In this document: positions 35,001 through 46,102 of the stretch, in pieces
How positions within the stretch are numbered: position 1 is the stretch's first letter
Layout: each line of letters begins with the position of its first letter
NCBI GenBank assembly: GCA_012934845.2
Contig: WNNJ02002552.1
Coordinates: 1-64,000 of the forward strand
Length of the DNA stretch: 64,000 nucleotides
Direction of reading: 5' to 3'
Origin: Pomphorhynchus laevis
Lineage: Eukaryota; Acanthocephala; Palaeacanthocephala; Echinorhynchida; Pomphorhynchidae
The notes under the pieces: generated by a model
What the model saw: the letters and a program-made list of their open reading frames with translations, nothing else
The model's database searches: none
What the model was told of the DNA's origin: nothing
Translations under genes and position numbers: made by a program

Positions 35001-38000
35001 TGCCTCTCAGCGCAAAAGGCTATTCGCCTGTATTCATTTTAAGTTATCAGAAAAAGATATCGATGTCCATCTCGCTCCAAACAAACAAACAATTTCGATA
35101 CGAAATGAAATGGCAATAATTAACGATTTAAATTCGGCGTTGGAGCAAGCCCTTATTCACGAAGTCCGCGATATAAAATTGCTGAAAAAAGAAATCGACA
35201 TCTCAAGCTGTAGCGATTCTATTGTAAGAAATGAGTCATCCAATATTCACGTCAAATCTGAGCCTTTAGAAAATTTAGCGGTTAATCAATCATTAATTGA
35301 CTTGAATACGAATCGATCATCTGCTGGTTTAATCACTCAAGCCGTCCTTACCAAACCTTTACATGAAGTTAGTAATAAAAACATTAACATGAATGATATT
35401 GGCAATATCAGTTCTCACAAATCTTGCCAATGTGATAATGTATCTGATAAATTTACAAATAAAAGATTTGCTTTTGATCAAATCAAATTTAAAGATAATG
35501 AAAGTCTACCATCTGAACAATCACAGCATACTCCATCAGCAGTATGTACAGTAGATACACTGATGTTCCTTAAAAGACCTTTGCAGACAGTAATTGATCG
35601 AGAAGGTAGTGACCCGGTGTTGAGCGATATTCACAGTAAAAGACCTTTTCTGACAGGAGAACTTGATAATGTACCCGCTAATAGTACGAAACGACAGTTA
35701 GATGATTCGTTTGGACTATCATCCGTCTATCTAACAACCGCCAAAGACTGCAACAATGGCTCACGATCTGTGGAATTAGATAACGAAATGATAGATATCG
35801 CTAAAACACTCATTACTGATAGACAATCTATTAGTTGCAAATGTTCTGATCCTTCTATAAATCTAATCGAAAACAAGGAAAATGTTTCGAAGCACACTGC
35901 TACCAATACGCAATGGTTCAGGCAGAAAATGATTTTATCTGATCGTTTAGTGTACTTATCAACTGATACTATATTAGATCATATTGCTAGCTATTCATAC
36001 ACTCAGTATTTGACAGGCGAATGTCATAGAATAGATGACAGCAAAAATATAAATTCAACAACTACACAAGCTGATATTAGTGACGACCGATTTTTTACTA
36101 GAATTCAAGATAACGAATCGAAAGTTGTCGACGAGTTCAATAAAAAGATTTACCCTGAGGATTTTTCAAGGTATTTATACGCAAAAGCTAATGTTTATAG
36201 CCGAGGTCACTGCGACATTATCTATACACGAGAATGAAATTTAATTTTGAGGATTATCATAAGATAACATTAGGAAGCACGTTTATTTTGTTTACCAAAA
36301 TAACAATAATTAAAGTATAGATTGTAAAATTTTACGGCTATTTTGCTATGACAAATAAATTGTTCACTGAGATTTCGTCTCGAATGTCGCCGTAAATACA
36401 GAAATAAAGTTAGCATTTGTTATTTGAGCGAAATATTTGCACATATCGCTAAGTTATTTCCTTTTTCGTTACTGAATTAATCATATTAATGTGTACTTAA
36501 ATATCGAGACAGCAGGTGGATCTAACATTTGTGTTTGGACGAATATCTTTGAAATTCCACAGATAGAATGATGACTGAAAATTACTGTTATACGGTATTT
36601 TCGAGCAGTATGTTTTATACTTTCGTCTTATTTAGGATATGAATTATGCGATCCAATTTTTTTTCGATTTGAAGGAAATGAAAAACGTTTTAAAATTAAA
36701 TTGAATATTTGAACCAATATGTATTAATTTTAAATACAAGTATACTGTCTCGCTTTACATTTAACGTTGGTATAATCAACGTACATTTGCAATGTATGAT
36801 TTTAAACGGTAGACAAAAACTTCACAAAGAGAAACAGTCTGCAGCCCTAATAAGCTTTCATCATACATATTGATTTTTTGTGATTCGAAAATATTGTGAA
36901 ATTTTAGAATGTTCTGGAGTTTAATAACAAATTATTTTAATAATATGTTATCAGGTAATAATTAACAGGTTATTTAATCAATTACAGGTTCTAAGTAACT
37001 GTTATTTAATAGATTATTTGATAAAAATAGCAGCTCCATAATGGCGGGTTCCCGAAAATTCGTTTTTTTATTAATAAAAATAGCTTTTTTTATTTCGATA
37101 AGCTGTCATTTTGGAATTCGATAAATTGTGAAATGTGATAACATGATACTTTTGGAATTTAATAATAGCGAAATTTCAGTTATCGTAAGAATTATCATTG
37201 ATATATACAATCTACCTATTATGTATATATCTATTATTACGATTGTTTTATAAATTGAAACGATTGAAGATGCATCAATTTCAAAATATAAAATATTATA
37301 TATTATGATTGTATTTCCATAAAGAGCAATTAGTAATTGCCAAATAATTAAATGAGTCTGTTTAATAAGTATAACGATAAGCAAGGATTAACGTTGAATT
37401 TATATATTTTTCGGTACATACAGATTATACTTATTCAAACTTTACTAAAGATTGTACATATATCATGTATTCGGCACTAGCATTCTCTTTGATGGTCTTT
37501 TGAGTAAGTCCTGAAAGTTAAGATAATTAGCTACCACACCGGATAACAACAACGCAAGTAACACATTTACGTTAGGTTAATAATATTTTATATTTTAGTC
37601 TATAATTCAAACCTTCATCAATTCTGTCTCAATTTACATTTATATTTTAGTCTATAATTAACACCTTTATCAATTCTGTTTCAATTTACACATTTGTGTA
37701 TACATTTACAAAATTCATTAATTAGTTGAACTCCTTTGTTCGATTAGATCAGCTTAATCGGAACGATAAAAAATATAATTTTTCCATTCGCAATTAACCC
37801 CGCCAGTGGTCTCTAAGCGATCTGAATATATAATGTTTGCGCCATGAGACGTGCAGAATAACTATATAAGCCTCAAATTATAAAGTAATTTGCTTATTTA
37901 TTGAATATATTAAAATCCAAAAATACAAACTACTGGATGCAAATATATTGCATTTCAACTTTATGCCTATAATTAAATGATTTTACATGATAAACCATGT

Positions 38001-41000
38001 CTTTGATTCTTCAACCTTTAACATATAGGTTATTGATCTGAATTATTTCCAGATGTTTATTATTATCTTTATTTAATTCGTAAATGTAATGATTTTTAAC
38101 ATGCTTTCTAAAAATATATATAATGTTCAATGTTTCATTTAAAATATAAAATTGCATTTTTAATATAATTATTTGAACTATGAATTTTATATTACAAATT
38201 TATAACTGATAAATTATCATTGTAGTTAACTAGCAACTATCACGATATTTATTTCATGTAGATTCTAATTGTAAAACTATAATTCGCAAATATTAATAAC
38301 ACCGATATTTGCATTGTTGTTTGAAATACAATTTACTTCAAGGATTTTGTTTAGAATATATGTATTATTGAAATATGTTTCTCATATTTTTACATGATCG
38401 TCAGAACGTTTCAGTTGTGTTATTTTACTATTCTCGCAATACTAGTAACAAGCACGTCAGAATTATAATCAATATAAAATTGAGTGTTTAATGCCACGCG
38501 CGTCGCAAGCAACACATGCGCTGCGCGTGGCACATAGCCCGTCTTTCGCACTTTAATGTATAAACTATTTGATATATACTACTAAATCCACTTGTCATCT
38601 AATTTATTATTGATAATATTAAAATCAAATACTCTCTAGGGAATGGATTATAAGTCAGTAATTGCAGTGGATTACAATTACAATATTCTTATTGTTTTAT
38701 ATTCCAGATTTTAAAAATTAATTAGAGCCGTTAGTTCTCACGCTATACCATTGTCATTACATAGAGAGAGGTATTTATGGTTCAAATTTAATCAAATGTT
38801 ATTTATTATTTTCTTTATAATCTTTTAATAAGGGAAATTAACCTAATAAAAGTCGCAAGTAGGGACTTTTATCGATGGTCTCAAGTATTGACCTTTTTAG
38901 CGGTAGCAAGTGCACCCTTGTCTGGTGGTTTGGAACACAAGGCTTAAAAGCAAAACACCAAATGTTTTAAACACATGAGGTTTAGAAGCTTAAACTTGTT
39001 ATAAAACCTTATTTTATGGTGAAATTTGCCATCTAATAAATATTACTATTTTAAAACAAAAATTCTGATTCCATTCTTAAGTTTTTAAAATTACAATCTT
39101 GTAATATACTGACAGCATTTTTTGGTTAACAAACGTATTCAAATTTGATGCAAATAGTGCAATTTAATTGCAAAATTATACATGCGAAACTTGTTTATAC
39201 TATATAAAATTAATTAAATTGAAATACCTCATAATCTACTTGAAGAACTACCAATCTCATTGTGAACGTTGATAAAATACTGATTCTTTTAAATGAATTG
39301 ACAATCATTTAGTCGATTGTAAAATAGTATTTTGCATTCTGTTGAAATCACAGATTTCAACTTTTGATACAAATAGATTTTCTTATTCATGAATTAAAAT
39401 TATTAAAAATTGATTTATCATTGTAAACAATAATCATTTGTGTTGTTTTATGTTTTTATTTAGAATGAAAGTTATTGGCCAGTTTAATCTTGCCTTCATT
39501 ATAACAAAGTTCAAAAATCACCTATTCATAGTCGATCAACACGCAAGTGACGAGTGCATTCATTTTCAAAATCTGTTGCAAAGTCCTTGGTCCCAACAGA
39601 CCCTTTTGAAGTCTCACACTATTGATATGGATCCACTGTTAGAATTAAGCCTAACTGAAAATCTAGAGGAGCTTACTTCGCTCGGGTTTGATATTTTGTT
39701 GTAATTAGTCACATCTATTTGCTCTAAAATAAATGTATTGTGCTAAATTTAGGTAATAATTTATTCTAAATTCGTCTTGAAATACAATTAAAAATTATTT
39801 TAAATAATCGATACCAATCCATTATTGATAAATAATTATTAGAGCTGGATCAAAGAAAATAAGATTTTTTTTGATATTTCGCTAACTTCTGTTAGCATCT
39901 TCAGAATGATTAATAATTAATAATTAATTATTAATTAATTATTAAAAATTAATAATTAATTATAATAATAATTATTTGCTCTAATAATTAATTATTAAAA
40001 ATTATTTTTATTTATGCAATTTTATGTCGTAATGTATTTTATTTATTTGCAAACCTTTAAATGCATTGTAAGAACAATACTGCCCATTAATAATTCTATT
40101 TTTATAAGTAATTAATATTGTTGAAAGGCCTCTTATATTTATAATAATAAAAAAGTATCTTATGTAGCAATACACATAAACATTTCCAAACTCGGCAAAA
40201 ATATTATTATTCCTTTTCGAATTACATTTTTATTGTGTATTTTGAGCATATGCAATACATTCGTTTTTCAAAATATAGAGAATAAATGTTTTGAAAGACA
40301 AAGTTATTAATATCGCGCTTTACGAATCGTGCATTCGTTAAGAGATATGTTGGGTATTATTGCTCTTTACTTAGGAGGCTTGAAAGTAAAAAATGTTTTA
40401 AAGCCTAATGATTGTGTCATTTGGTATCTAAATATCTTTATTTAAATTTAAAATAGTAATATTTGGTTTCCTTGAAATTTTGTTAAATCAGATCAGCTTA
40501 AAATGATAAATAAAATAAATCATTATAAATTATAATATAAGATTATATATAATTTATATAAAGTTAAAATTTAAAATAAAAATCAACTTTTATAAATTAA
40601 GTAACAAATAATATATGACGCCTCCCAATAATAAATAGCGATCATTAGAAGCAAGTGCGATGTTATCAGATTCCAGCCCTTATTCTTAAATCCAATATAA
40701 CAGCAGGTCCAAATATATGCAAATGATGAATTTCCTCTAATGAAATTTTATTATTCTGTGTATATTATTCTAATTAAGAGTATATTATTTACTATTAATC
40801 CATAACAAATGTTCGCTTAAGAGTTTAAATTCGTTTTTAATAAAATTTTGTTGATTTATATATTTTACTATTTTCTGATTGATTTTATATTTATATAATC
40901 CTAGTTTAAAATATGTATCTATCAATTATTATTGAGTACAAGACAAAGCTGCAAATGACTGTTCAGTCTGTTCACTGTTGATAAATTTTAGATGAGTTTA

Positions 41001-43790
41001 TAGTTGATAAGTTTATAAATTGACTAATAAATAAGGGACGTTGTATTAGAATAAGGATTTGAGATCATCAGGAGGAATTGCTATGCTATCAGGTTTCGTC
41101 CCCAAACATATTTTTTAATAAAATATGTATTTTAATGTATGTTTTGATATGTATTTTAAAAAATACATATTTTTTTGTAAAACTGATTTTTTATGTTATT
41201 TCAGCTTTTAAAATAAAAAATATTATTATTCTTTCTTCTCACAATTTAAATTTTTTGCATAAAGATTACAGAATTATAAAATAAGCTTCTGATTTTAAAT
41301 TCAAATAAATAACTCAATCAAGCAAACCATTCATGTTTGATTATTTATAAGAATTTATCACTTTTGACGTTACCTATTTTATCACTTATGATATAATTTC
41401 TATTCAAATCATCTTAACGATTAACTTTGATATGTTTAAAAAAATACTAAACAAAACATAATTAAATACACAAATAGACAACACATTATTAAAAGTAAAT
41501 TTAAGCTTTTTTAAATGTTAACTGTAATTGAAATTTCAAAAATGTCCTTTTAATTATCTGAAAAGAAATATAAATATTTGCTTGCTTTCCTAGGTCTCGT
41601 ATTTTATAAGTTAAGATTACTCTTTTTGAAGTATTAGTCACATTTGGTTCAAATTCGATTTCATATTTACCGCAATCTGTTTTTCTTAGAATTTAATATT
41701 TAATGTTTCTGACTTGTACATGACTGTACTAGTATTTTTGATACAAATATTGATTGCATGCACGGCTATTTTCTTGATCATTGCATCTAATTAGTATCAT
41801 CTACTAATTTTTACAAATGTATATGGACAAATTGATATTGTTGATTAAAGAGTGGATTTACAAAATTAATATTGGTGTGGATAACATCCTAGTTGAATAA
41901 AGTTTGTGCAATTGTCCGATTTAGACCATCACTATTGTTTTAACAAATAAAAATATATAAATTTAATTTTAATAAAATTTATTAATTAAAATTAATAGTT
42001 TTCCTAGATAAAATTAAAATTAAATGTAATAAAATTAAAATTTTAAGTTTACTTTATGGTTGACTTTTTAATTTTCGTTATAAGGTTCAGCTTGAAGATT
42101 GACGATGATTGCCCCGCAGGTTCTCGGGTAAAGCTTTATGGGCTACCAGTTATTTCTGGACTACAACTTGGAGTGGAAGATCTTATAGACTTTTTGAAAA
42201 GGAGAGTACACTGTAAAACTGATGCGAAAGGGATTATTTTAAAGCTATCGACTGTTCAACGTTGGCTAGCTAGTCAGGCGTGCCGTTATTCTGTCATGTT
42301 CGGAACAGCACTCAATCGTAAAGAGATGCAAGATATCTTGCTTCAGATGTCAAAACTAAACAAACCATGGGTACGCATTTTTGTTGTTGTTTTGACTGTT
42401 TCATTCTCGAATTATCCCAAGATAAAGAGCTAAAATAAAATGTTGCTTTTAAAAATCTAAATTTAATTTATTTATATAAATTAAATTTACTCTATTTTTT
42501 AACGATAAGATCCAATTTGTGAGATCCAATTTAGAAAGAACTATGAGTTGTCACAACTATAGTTGTCTTTGTTGTCACACACGTTTTTGATATTTTCAAA
42601 TATTTTTTTATATTTTCGAATAAATTTCTGACGTAATGTTTGTTTATTACGGTTTATTATTAAACGTTTGTGGAACAATTTAATAATGGACATCGTAATT
42701 ATTACTATATATTCGAGACTAGAGTATACACGATGTTATTTTTGCTTTAGTAATATTTCCGTACACGTTCGCACATGTAACGTCGTCAATTTGTAACAAA
42801 GCTTGATGTCTACTGAGAGTCTTTAAGATATCGACTAATGAAAAACATTTCGTGCCTCTTTTACAAGAAAATGAGAGATTTCCGTGGGCATTTTTCTGTT
42901 TGTATGATGTAGGAGCCACGAAAGAATCGACAAAACGATATCGGCCCTCCTCTGCATCCAGTAGTGGGAGGTACCTGGTACTGATGAGTCAGAATAATGA
43001 CGGAACAGTATCTGGTATCGTTTGTCGATTCTTTCGTGGCTGCCACATCATACAAACAGAAAAATACCCACGAAAATCTCTCATTTTCTTGTAAAATACA
43101 AATAAGTTGGCAGATAAATAGAGAGAATGCGCTGGCATTAGCCAGTGCTCTTTGCTAATGATCCTTTTGGTGAAGCATGTACCTAGTTTGCTAGAAATTT
43201 TCTAGCTCTAAGTACCTTTGACATACTCGTGCCGTCTGCCGGTCCTCCTCTGCATCCAGTAGTGGGAGGTATCTGGCACTGATGAGTCAAAATAATGACG
43301 GTACCTGTATCGTTTTCTCGATTCTTTCGTGGCTGCCACATCATACAAACATTTCGTGCCTCTTTTCTCATTCACAGTTTTATATAGTAACATACAACTT
43401 CTTTCGGAATTTTCGAGCAGGATCAATAAGATACTATTTTATTTTTCATATTTCGCTAGTTGCTGCTAACATCACCAGAAACCTAACTAAGCAAAACGAT
43501 TTGTTCCTGTTTACGAGTTTCTGATGATGCTATGAATTGCCACTGTTTTTAATTTTTGTTAGTTAAAATCGATTGTGGTTGACTTGGGGTACTGCACTGA
43601 ATTTGCAATTTGCATCTTCCCAATCACTGCAATGTAATGCAAAATGTGCAGGCAGCTTCCTCTATGCAATGTGATGACAATTTAATATTTTGTGTTTTTA
43701 ATTTAGAATTGCGCTCATGGCAGACCAACGATGCGATGTTTAACTTCGATTGGGAAATACAAAAAGCAAACAATATTTGCCTCATATTAA
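25864..43790 (+). CDS. PMS2: PMS2-like MutL mismatch-repair endonuclease, complete gene
   Basis: Exons 25864 (or ATG 25936)-26073, 26773-26851, 29119-29221, 30431-30489, 34418-36170, 39464-39700, 42091-42370 and 43707-43790 join in frame to 910 or 934 residues (human PMS2 is 862). The GHKL ATPase motifs are VVKELLENSFDAGAT, DDGSGI and GFRGEAL, followed by GTTVVVEDLFYSLPVRRKYL. A long low-similarity linker fills exon 5. The C-terminal endonuclease has VIGQFNLAFIITK, DQHASDE, QACRYSVM and CAHGRPTMR, matching PMS2. PMS2 pairs with MLH1 and nicks DNA near mismatches in the nucleus. Odd points: DQHA(X)2E(X)4E ends in Q, CPHGRP is CAHGRP, and the ATPase segment between GEAL and GTTV is ~15 residues shorter than human, so a small exon may be missed near 29222-30420. 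Confidence 0.88.
26773..26851 (+). CDS. PMS2: PMS2-like exon 2
   Basis: IWDAGSTKIEISDDGSGI: ATPase motif II. Phase 0 in, phase 1 out. Confidence 0.8.
29119..29221 (+). CDS. PMS2: PMS2-like exon 3
   Basis: Acceptor AAAAG|GT; GNRFCSSK...YGFRGEALFSIANL, ATPase motif III. Phase 1 in, phase 2 out. Confidence 0.75.
29580..29900. repeat. ~150-bp tandem duplication in PMS2 intron 3
   Basis: Two diverged copies share ATTCAGCTATAC and GAAAACGCCCACTTTGTTACGA. Confidence 0.6.
30431..30489 (+). CDS. PMS2: PMS2-like exon 4
   Basis: SDRQLLLIQNVFGKLPKLK. The acceptor at 30430 is phase-correct. A stronger one at 30420 would add STR but needs an unseen small exon upstream. Confidence 0.6.
32370..33019. mobile_element. 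Fold-back element F4 and a lone arm
   Basis: 32816-33019 is a fold-back: arm GGAGAGAGTGAAGTAAAATA...GCTATCATC, centre, and inverse arm. The same arm alone is at 32370-32480. Both lie in PMS2 intron 4. Confidence 0.65.
33540..34295. repeat. 45-bp satellite array in PMS2 intron 4
   Basis: About 16 units of ATGATCGTTATATTCTCTTT + AGAGAATATTGATCG + a variable tail. Tails alternate GTTAAATAAAT and GAGATATAAAT in the last third, giving a ~90-bp higher-order unit. Each unit holds the palindrome ATATTCTC-TTTA-GAGAATAT. Ends ~120 bp before exon 5. Confidence 0.8.
34418..36170 (+). CDS. PMS2: PMS2-like exon 5 (large)
   Basis: 584 codons: GTTVVVEDLFYSLP, transducer domain, then the linker. The donor at 36171 (GTATTT) gives the R-M-K-V-I-G junction; the open frame would otherwise run on to 36237. 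Confidence 0.9.
39464..39700 (+). CDS. PMS2: PMS2-like exon 6 (endonuclease motif)
   Basis: MKVIGQFNLAFIITK and DQHASDECIHFQ. Phase 2 both ends. Confidence 0.88.
39843..39912 (-). mobile_element. Single arm of fold-back family F3
   Basis: GAGCTGGATCAAAGAAAATAAG through GATATTTCGCTAACTTC to GCATCTTCAG, followed by an AT-only hairpin-rich tract. Confidence 0.6.
40640..41105 (-). mobile_element. Penelope-like family B fragments
   Basis: Two 3' fragments in PMS2 intron 6: 40640-40945 (end of RT frame plus degraded pseudoknot) and 40985-41105 (AT-rich 3' UTR up to GGTTTCGTCCCC). Both match the fuller copies at 46730-47760 and 63240-64000. Confidence 0.6.
42091..42370 (+). CDS. PMS2: PMS2-like exon 7
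   Basis: Contains WLASQACRYSVMFGTALNR, the ACR zinc-site motif. Ends NKPW at a GTACGC donor, phase 0. Confidence 0.88.
42846..43370. repeat. Palindrome and repeat with two hammerhead-like cores
   Basis: Arms 42864-42942 and 43014-43091 are inverted copies flanking CTGGTACTGATGAGTC...GACGGAAC (core 42981-43006). A second core unit, CTGATGAGTC...GACGGTAC, is at 43279-43304. Both start with a CCTCC...GGGAGG hairpin. Canonical GACGAAAC is altered in both, so cleavage is doubtful. Lies in the last PMS2 intron. Confidence 0.55.
43415..43482 (-). mobile_element. Penelope-end-like single arm
   Basis: Reverse strand reads CTGGTGATG, AGCAGCAACTAGCGAAATAT, then TTGATCCTGC: the same end signature as 48585-48655 and 51905-51985. 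Confidence 0.5.
43707..43790 (+). CDS. PMS2: PMS2-like exon 8 (last)
   Basis: NCAHGRPTMRCLTSIG... to TAA; acceptor TTTAATTTAG. Longer C-terminal tail than human. Confidence 0.85.
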   Translation, partial: NCAHGRPTMRCLTSIGKYKKQTIFASY

Positions 43791-44085
43791 GAATATCCCG
43801 TGTATACTGTGTCATATTACTTATGTAATTGAATATCAATCTGTAATTGCATTTTTGATTTCAAAAATAATAACAAATTTGTTTAATTGCAAATCAATTA
43901 TATGTATTCAAAACAGGTAATCAGTATCAACACATAAATTGTATGTATTTTGTATCACTTCGTTATATTAGAGAATAAGCTTTAGTGTCTATTGCAAAAA
44001 AAATTATCAAGAACGTTATCTACTTTACATTGTATAAACTAAAAGGGAACGTAAAATTTATTTTAGAACTGAAAGCTTTATACTA

Positions 44086-44091
44086 AATAAA
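44086..44091 (+). promoter_or_regulatory. Possible PMS2 polyadenylation signal
   Basis: AATAAA about 300 bases past the stop; common by chance in AT-rich DNA. Confidence 0.25.
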
Positions 44092-44754
44092 GCTTTCCCA
44101 CGAGAAAATACATTCATCTAAGTCATGTAACAGACTAAATAGTACAGAGATTATAACAACAAGGGAAATCTTATGTAGTTATATTAAATTGATACCCAAT
44201 ATGACATTAAATGTCCGTATACTAGTATGCACAGTTTTTGAGTCTATCACAATCAAATAAAAGCTAGTTAAGCAAGTTATTATACATATATCAGCTCTTA
44301 AAACTCAGACATTTAATTTAAATAATGATTAGCTTTTTGAACATATTTAGTGCCCGTATTCAGGCATGCTATTATTAATATATTATGCTGTCAGAATTAC
44401 AAAAGAAATGCTACGATGAGATTGTCGCAAATGACAAACTCACTGTTTGAAGCTAATTGGATCATCAGTAGCGTGTACTCCCCATAACTGGATTGAAGGA
44501 GAAGAAGGGCTATACGGTGATTTAAAGCAACTAAAATTTCATGTTCTCGTGCAATTATTAGCCATTACTAAGAGCCATATATGCAATTATTAGTCATTAT
44601 TAATTTCCATGTTCTCTGGATATTATTACTATATTATCCCACCACTATAGAATACTGACAGCACCTTTGTATGCTCAGAGACCTTTAATGCTGATGTTTT
44701 AATGCGAACTTTAATGCTAATATTACTTTTAATGCGGGTGTCTTAGACAATTAT

Positions 44755-45826
44755 CAAGATATATAATTTGACAATAACAATATCATTTGAGTTTTTTTAA
44801 ATTTATTCTTAAGTTTTAGTTGAAAATCACATAAGCATTCTTTAATCGAGTATATCTAAATAAAAACAGATAAATGTAGGTTTTTGTTATAGTAAACTAT
44901 CTAGCATGTAATCTGGATTAATCACTAATATAAATATAATTTGTTTATAAACAAATATAATTAGTTTATAATTGGTTTATAAACAAATATAATTTTTTAT
45001 AATTCGACAATAGCAATATCATTTGAGTTTTTTTAATCTATTCTTAAGTTTTAGTTGAAAATCACATAAGCATTCTTTAATCGAGTATATCTAAATAAAA
45101 ACAGATAAATGTAGGTTTTTGTTATAGTAAACTATCTAGCATGTAATCTGGATTAATCACTAATTTAAATATAATTTGTTTATAAACAAATATAATTAGT
45201 TTATAATTGGTTTATAAACAAATATAATTTTTTATAATTCGACAATAGCAATATCATTTAAGTTTTTTTAAATTTATTCTTAAGTTTTAGTTGAAAATCA
45301 CATAAGCATTCTTGTATCGAGTATATCTTAATGGAAACAGATAGATGTAGGTTTTTGTTATAGTAAACTATCTAGCATGTAATCTGGATTAATCACTAAT
45401 ATAAATATAATTTGTTTATAAACAAATATAATTAGTTTATAATTGGTTTATAAACAAATATAATTTTTTATAATTCGACAATAGCAATATCATTTGAGTT
45501 TTTTTAATCTATTCTTAAGTTTTAGTTGAAAATCACATAAGCATTCTTTAATCGAGTATATCTAAATAAAAACAGATAAATGTAGGTTTTTGTTATAGTA
45601 AACTATCTAGCATGTAATCTGGATTAATCACTATATGATTATAATTAGTTTATAATTTGTTTATAATTTGACAATAACAATATCATTTAAGATTTTTTTA
45701 AATTTATTCTTAAGTTTTAGTTGAAAATCACATAAGCATTCTTGTATCGAGTATATCTTAATGGAAACAGATAGATGTAGGTTTTTGTTATAGTAAACTA
45801 TCTAGCATGTAATCTGGATTAATCAC
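44755..45826. repeat. ~235-bp tandem array, 4-5 units
   Basis: Units begin near 44768, 45004, 45239, 45475 and 45668 at GACAATARCAATATCATT. Units 3 and 5 share variants (CTTGTATCGAG, AATGGAAACAG) that 1, 2 and 4 lack. Units contain TTTGTTTATAAACAAAT palindromes. Lies between the convergent PMS2-like and CSDE1-like genes. Confidence 0.85.
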
Positions 45827-45984
45827 TTATACAAATAATTAAGCATCATCCCGAATGCTTTCCGTTCTTGTTTAATAACATGACTACTATATTTATGATT
45901 ATTTTGGTTCACAAACTTCAAAACTATTTTGTAATTATTTATCTGGATTTTTTGTAGTGTTATTTGAAAGTATCTTATCAATTT

Positions 45985-46102
45985 TTACGACTTTTTCTCT
46001 TCCGTGATCATCGGTAATGACTCAACAGTTACGCCATCATGCAGATCGTTAATATCAACGCTGGCCACAGTTTGCTTATCAAATTGTAAAGCCACAGATT
46101 TT
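45985..46102 (-). CDS. CSDE1: CSDE1-like last exon
   Basis: KSVALQFDKQTVASVDIND to EEKKS and TAA at 45987-45985; acceptor TCTTTTAG. Confidence 0.75.

Noticed and set aside
36171-36237. Continuation of PMS2 exon 5 to the open-frame stop
   Set aside because: The donor at 36171 joins in phase to the conserved endonuclease exon.
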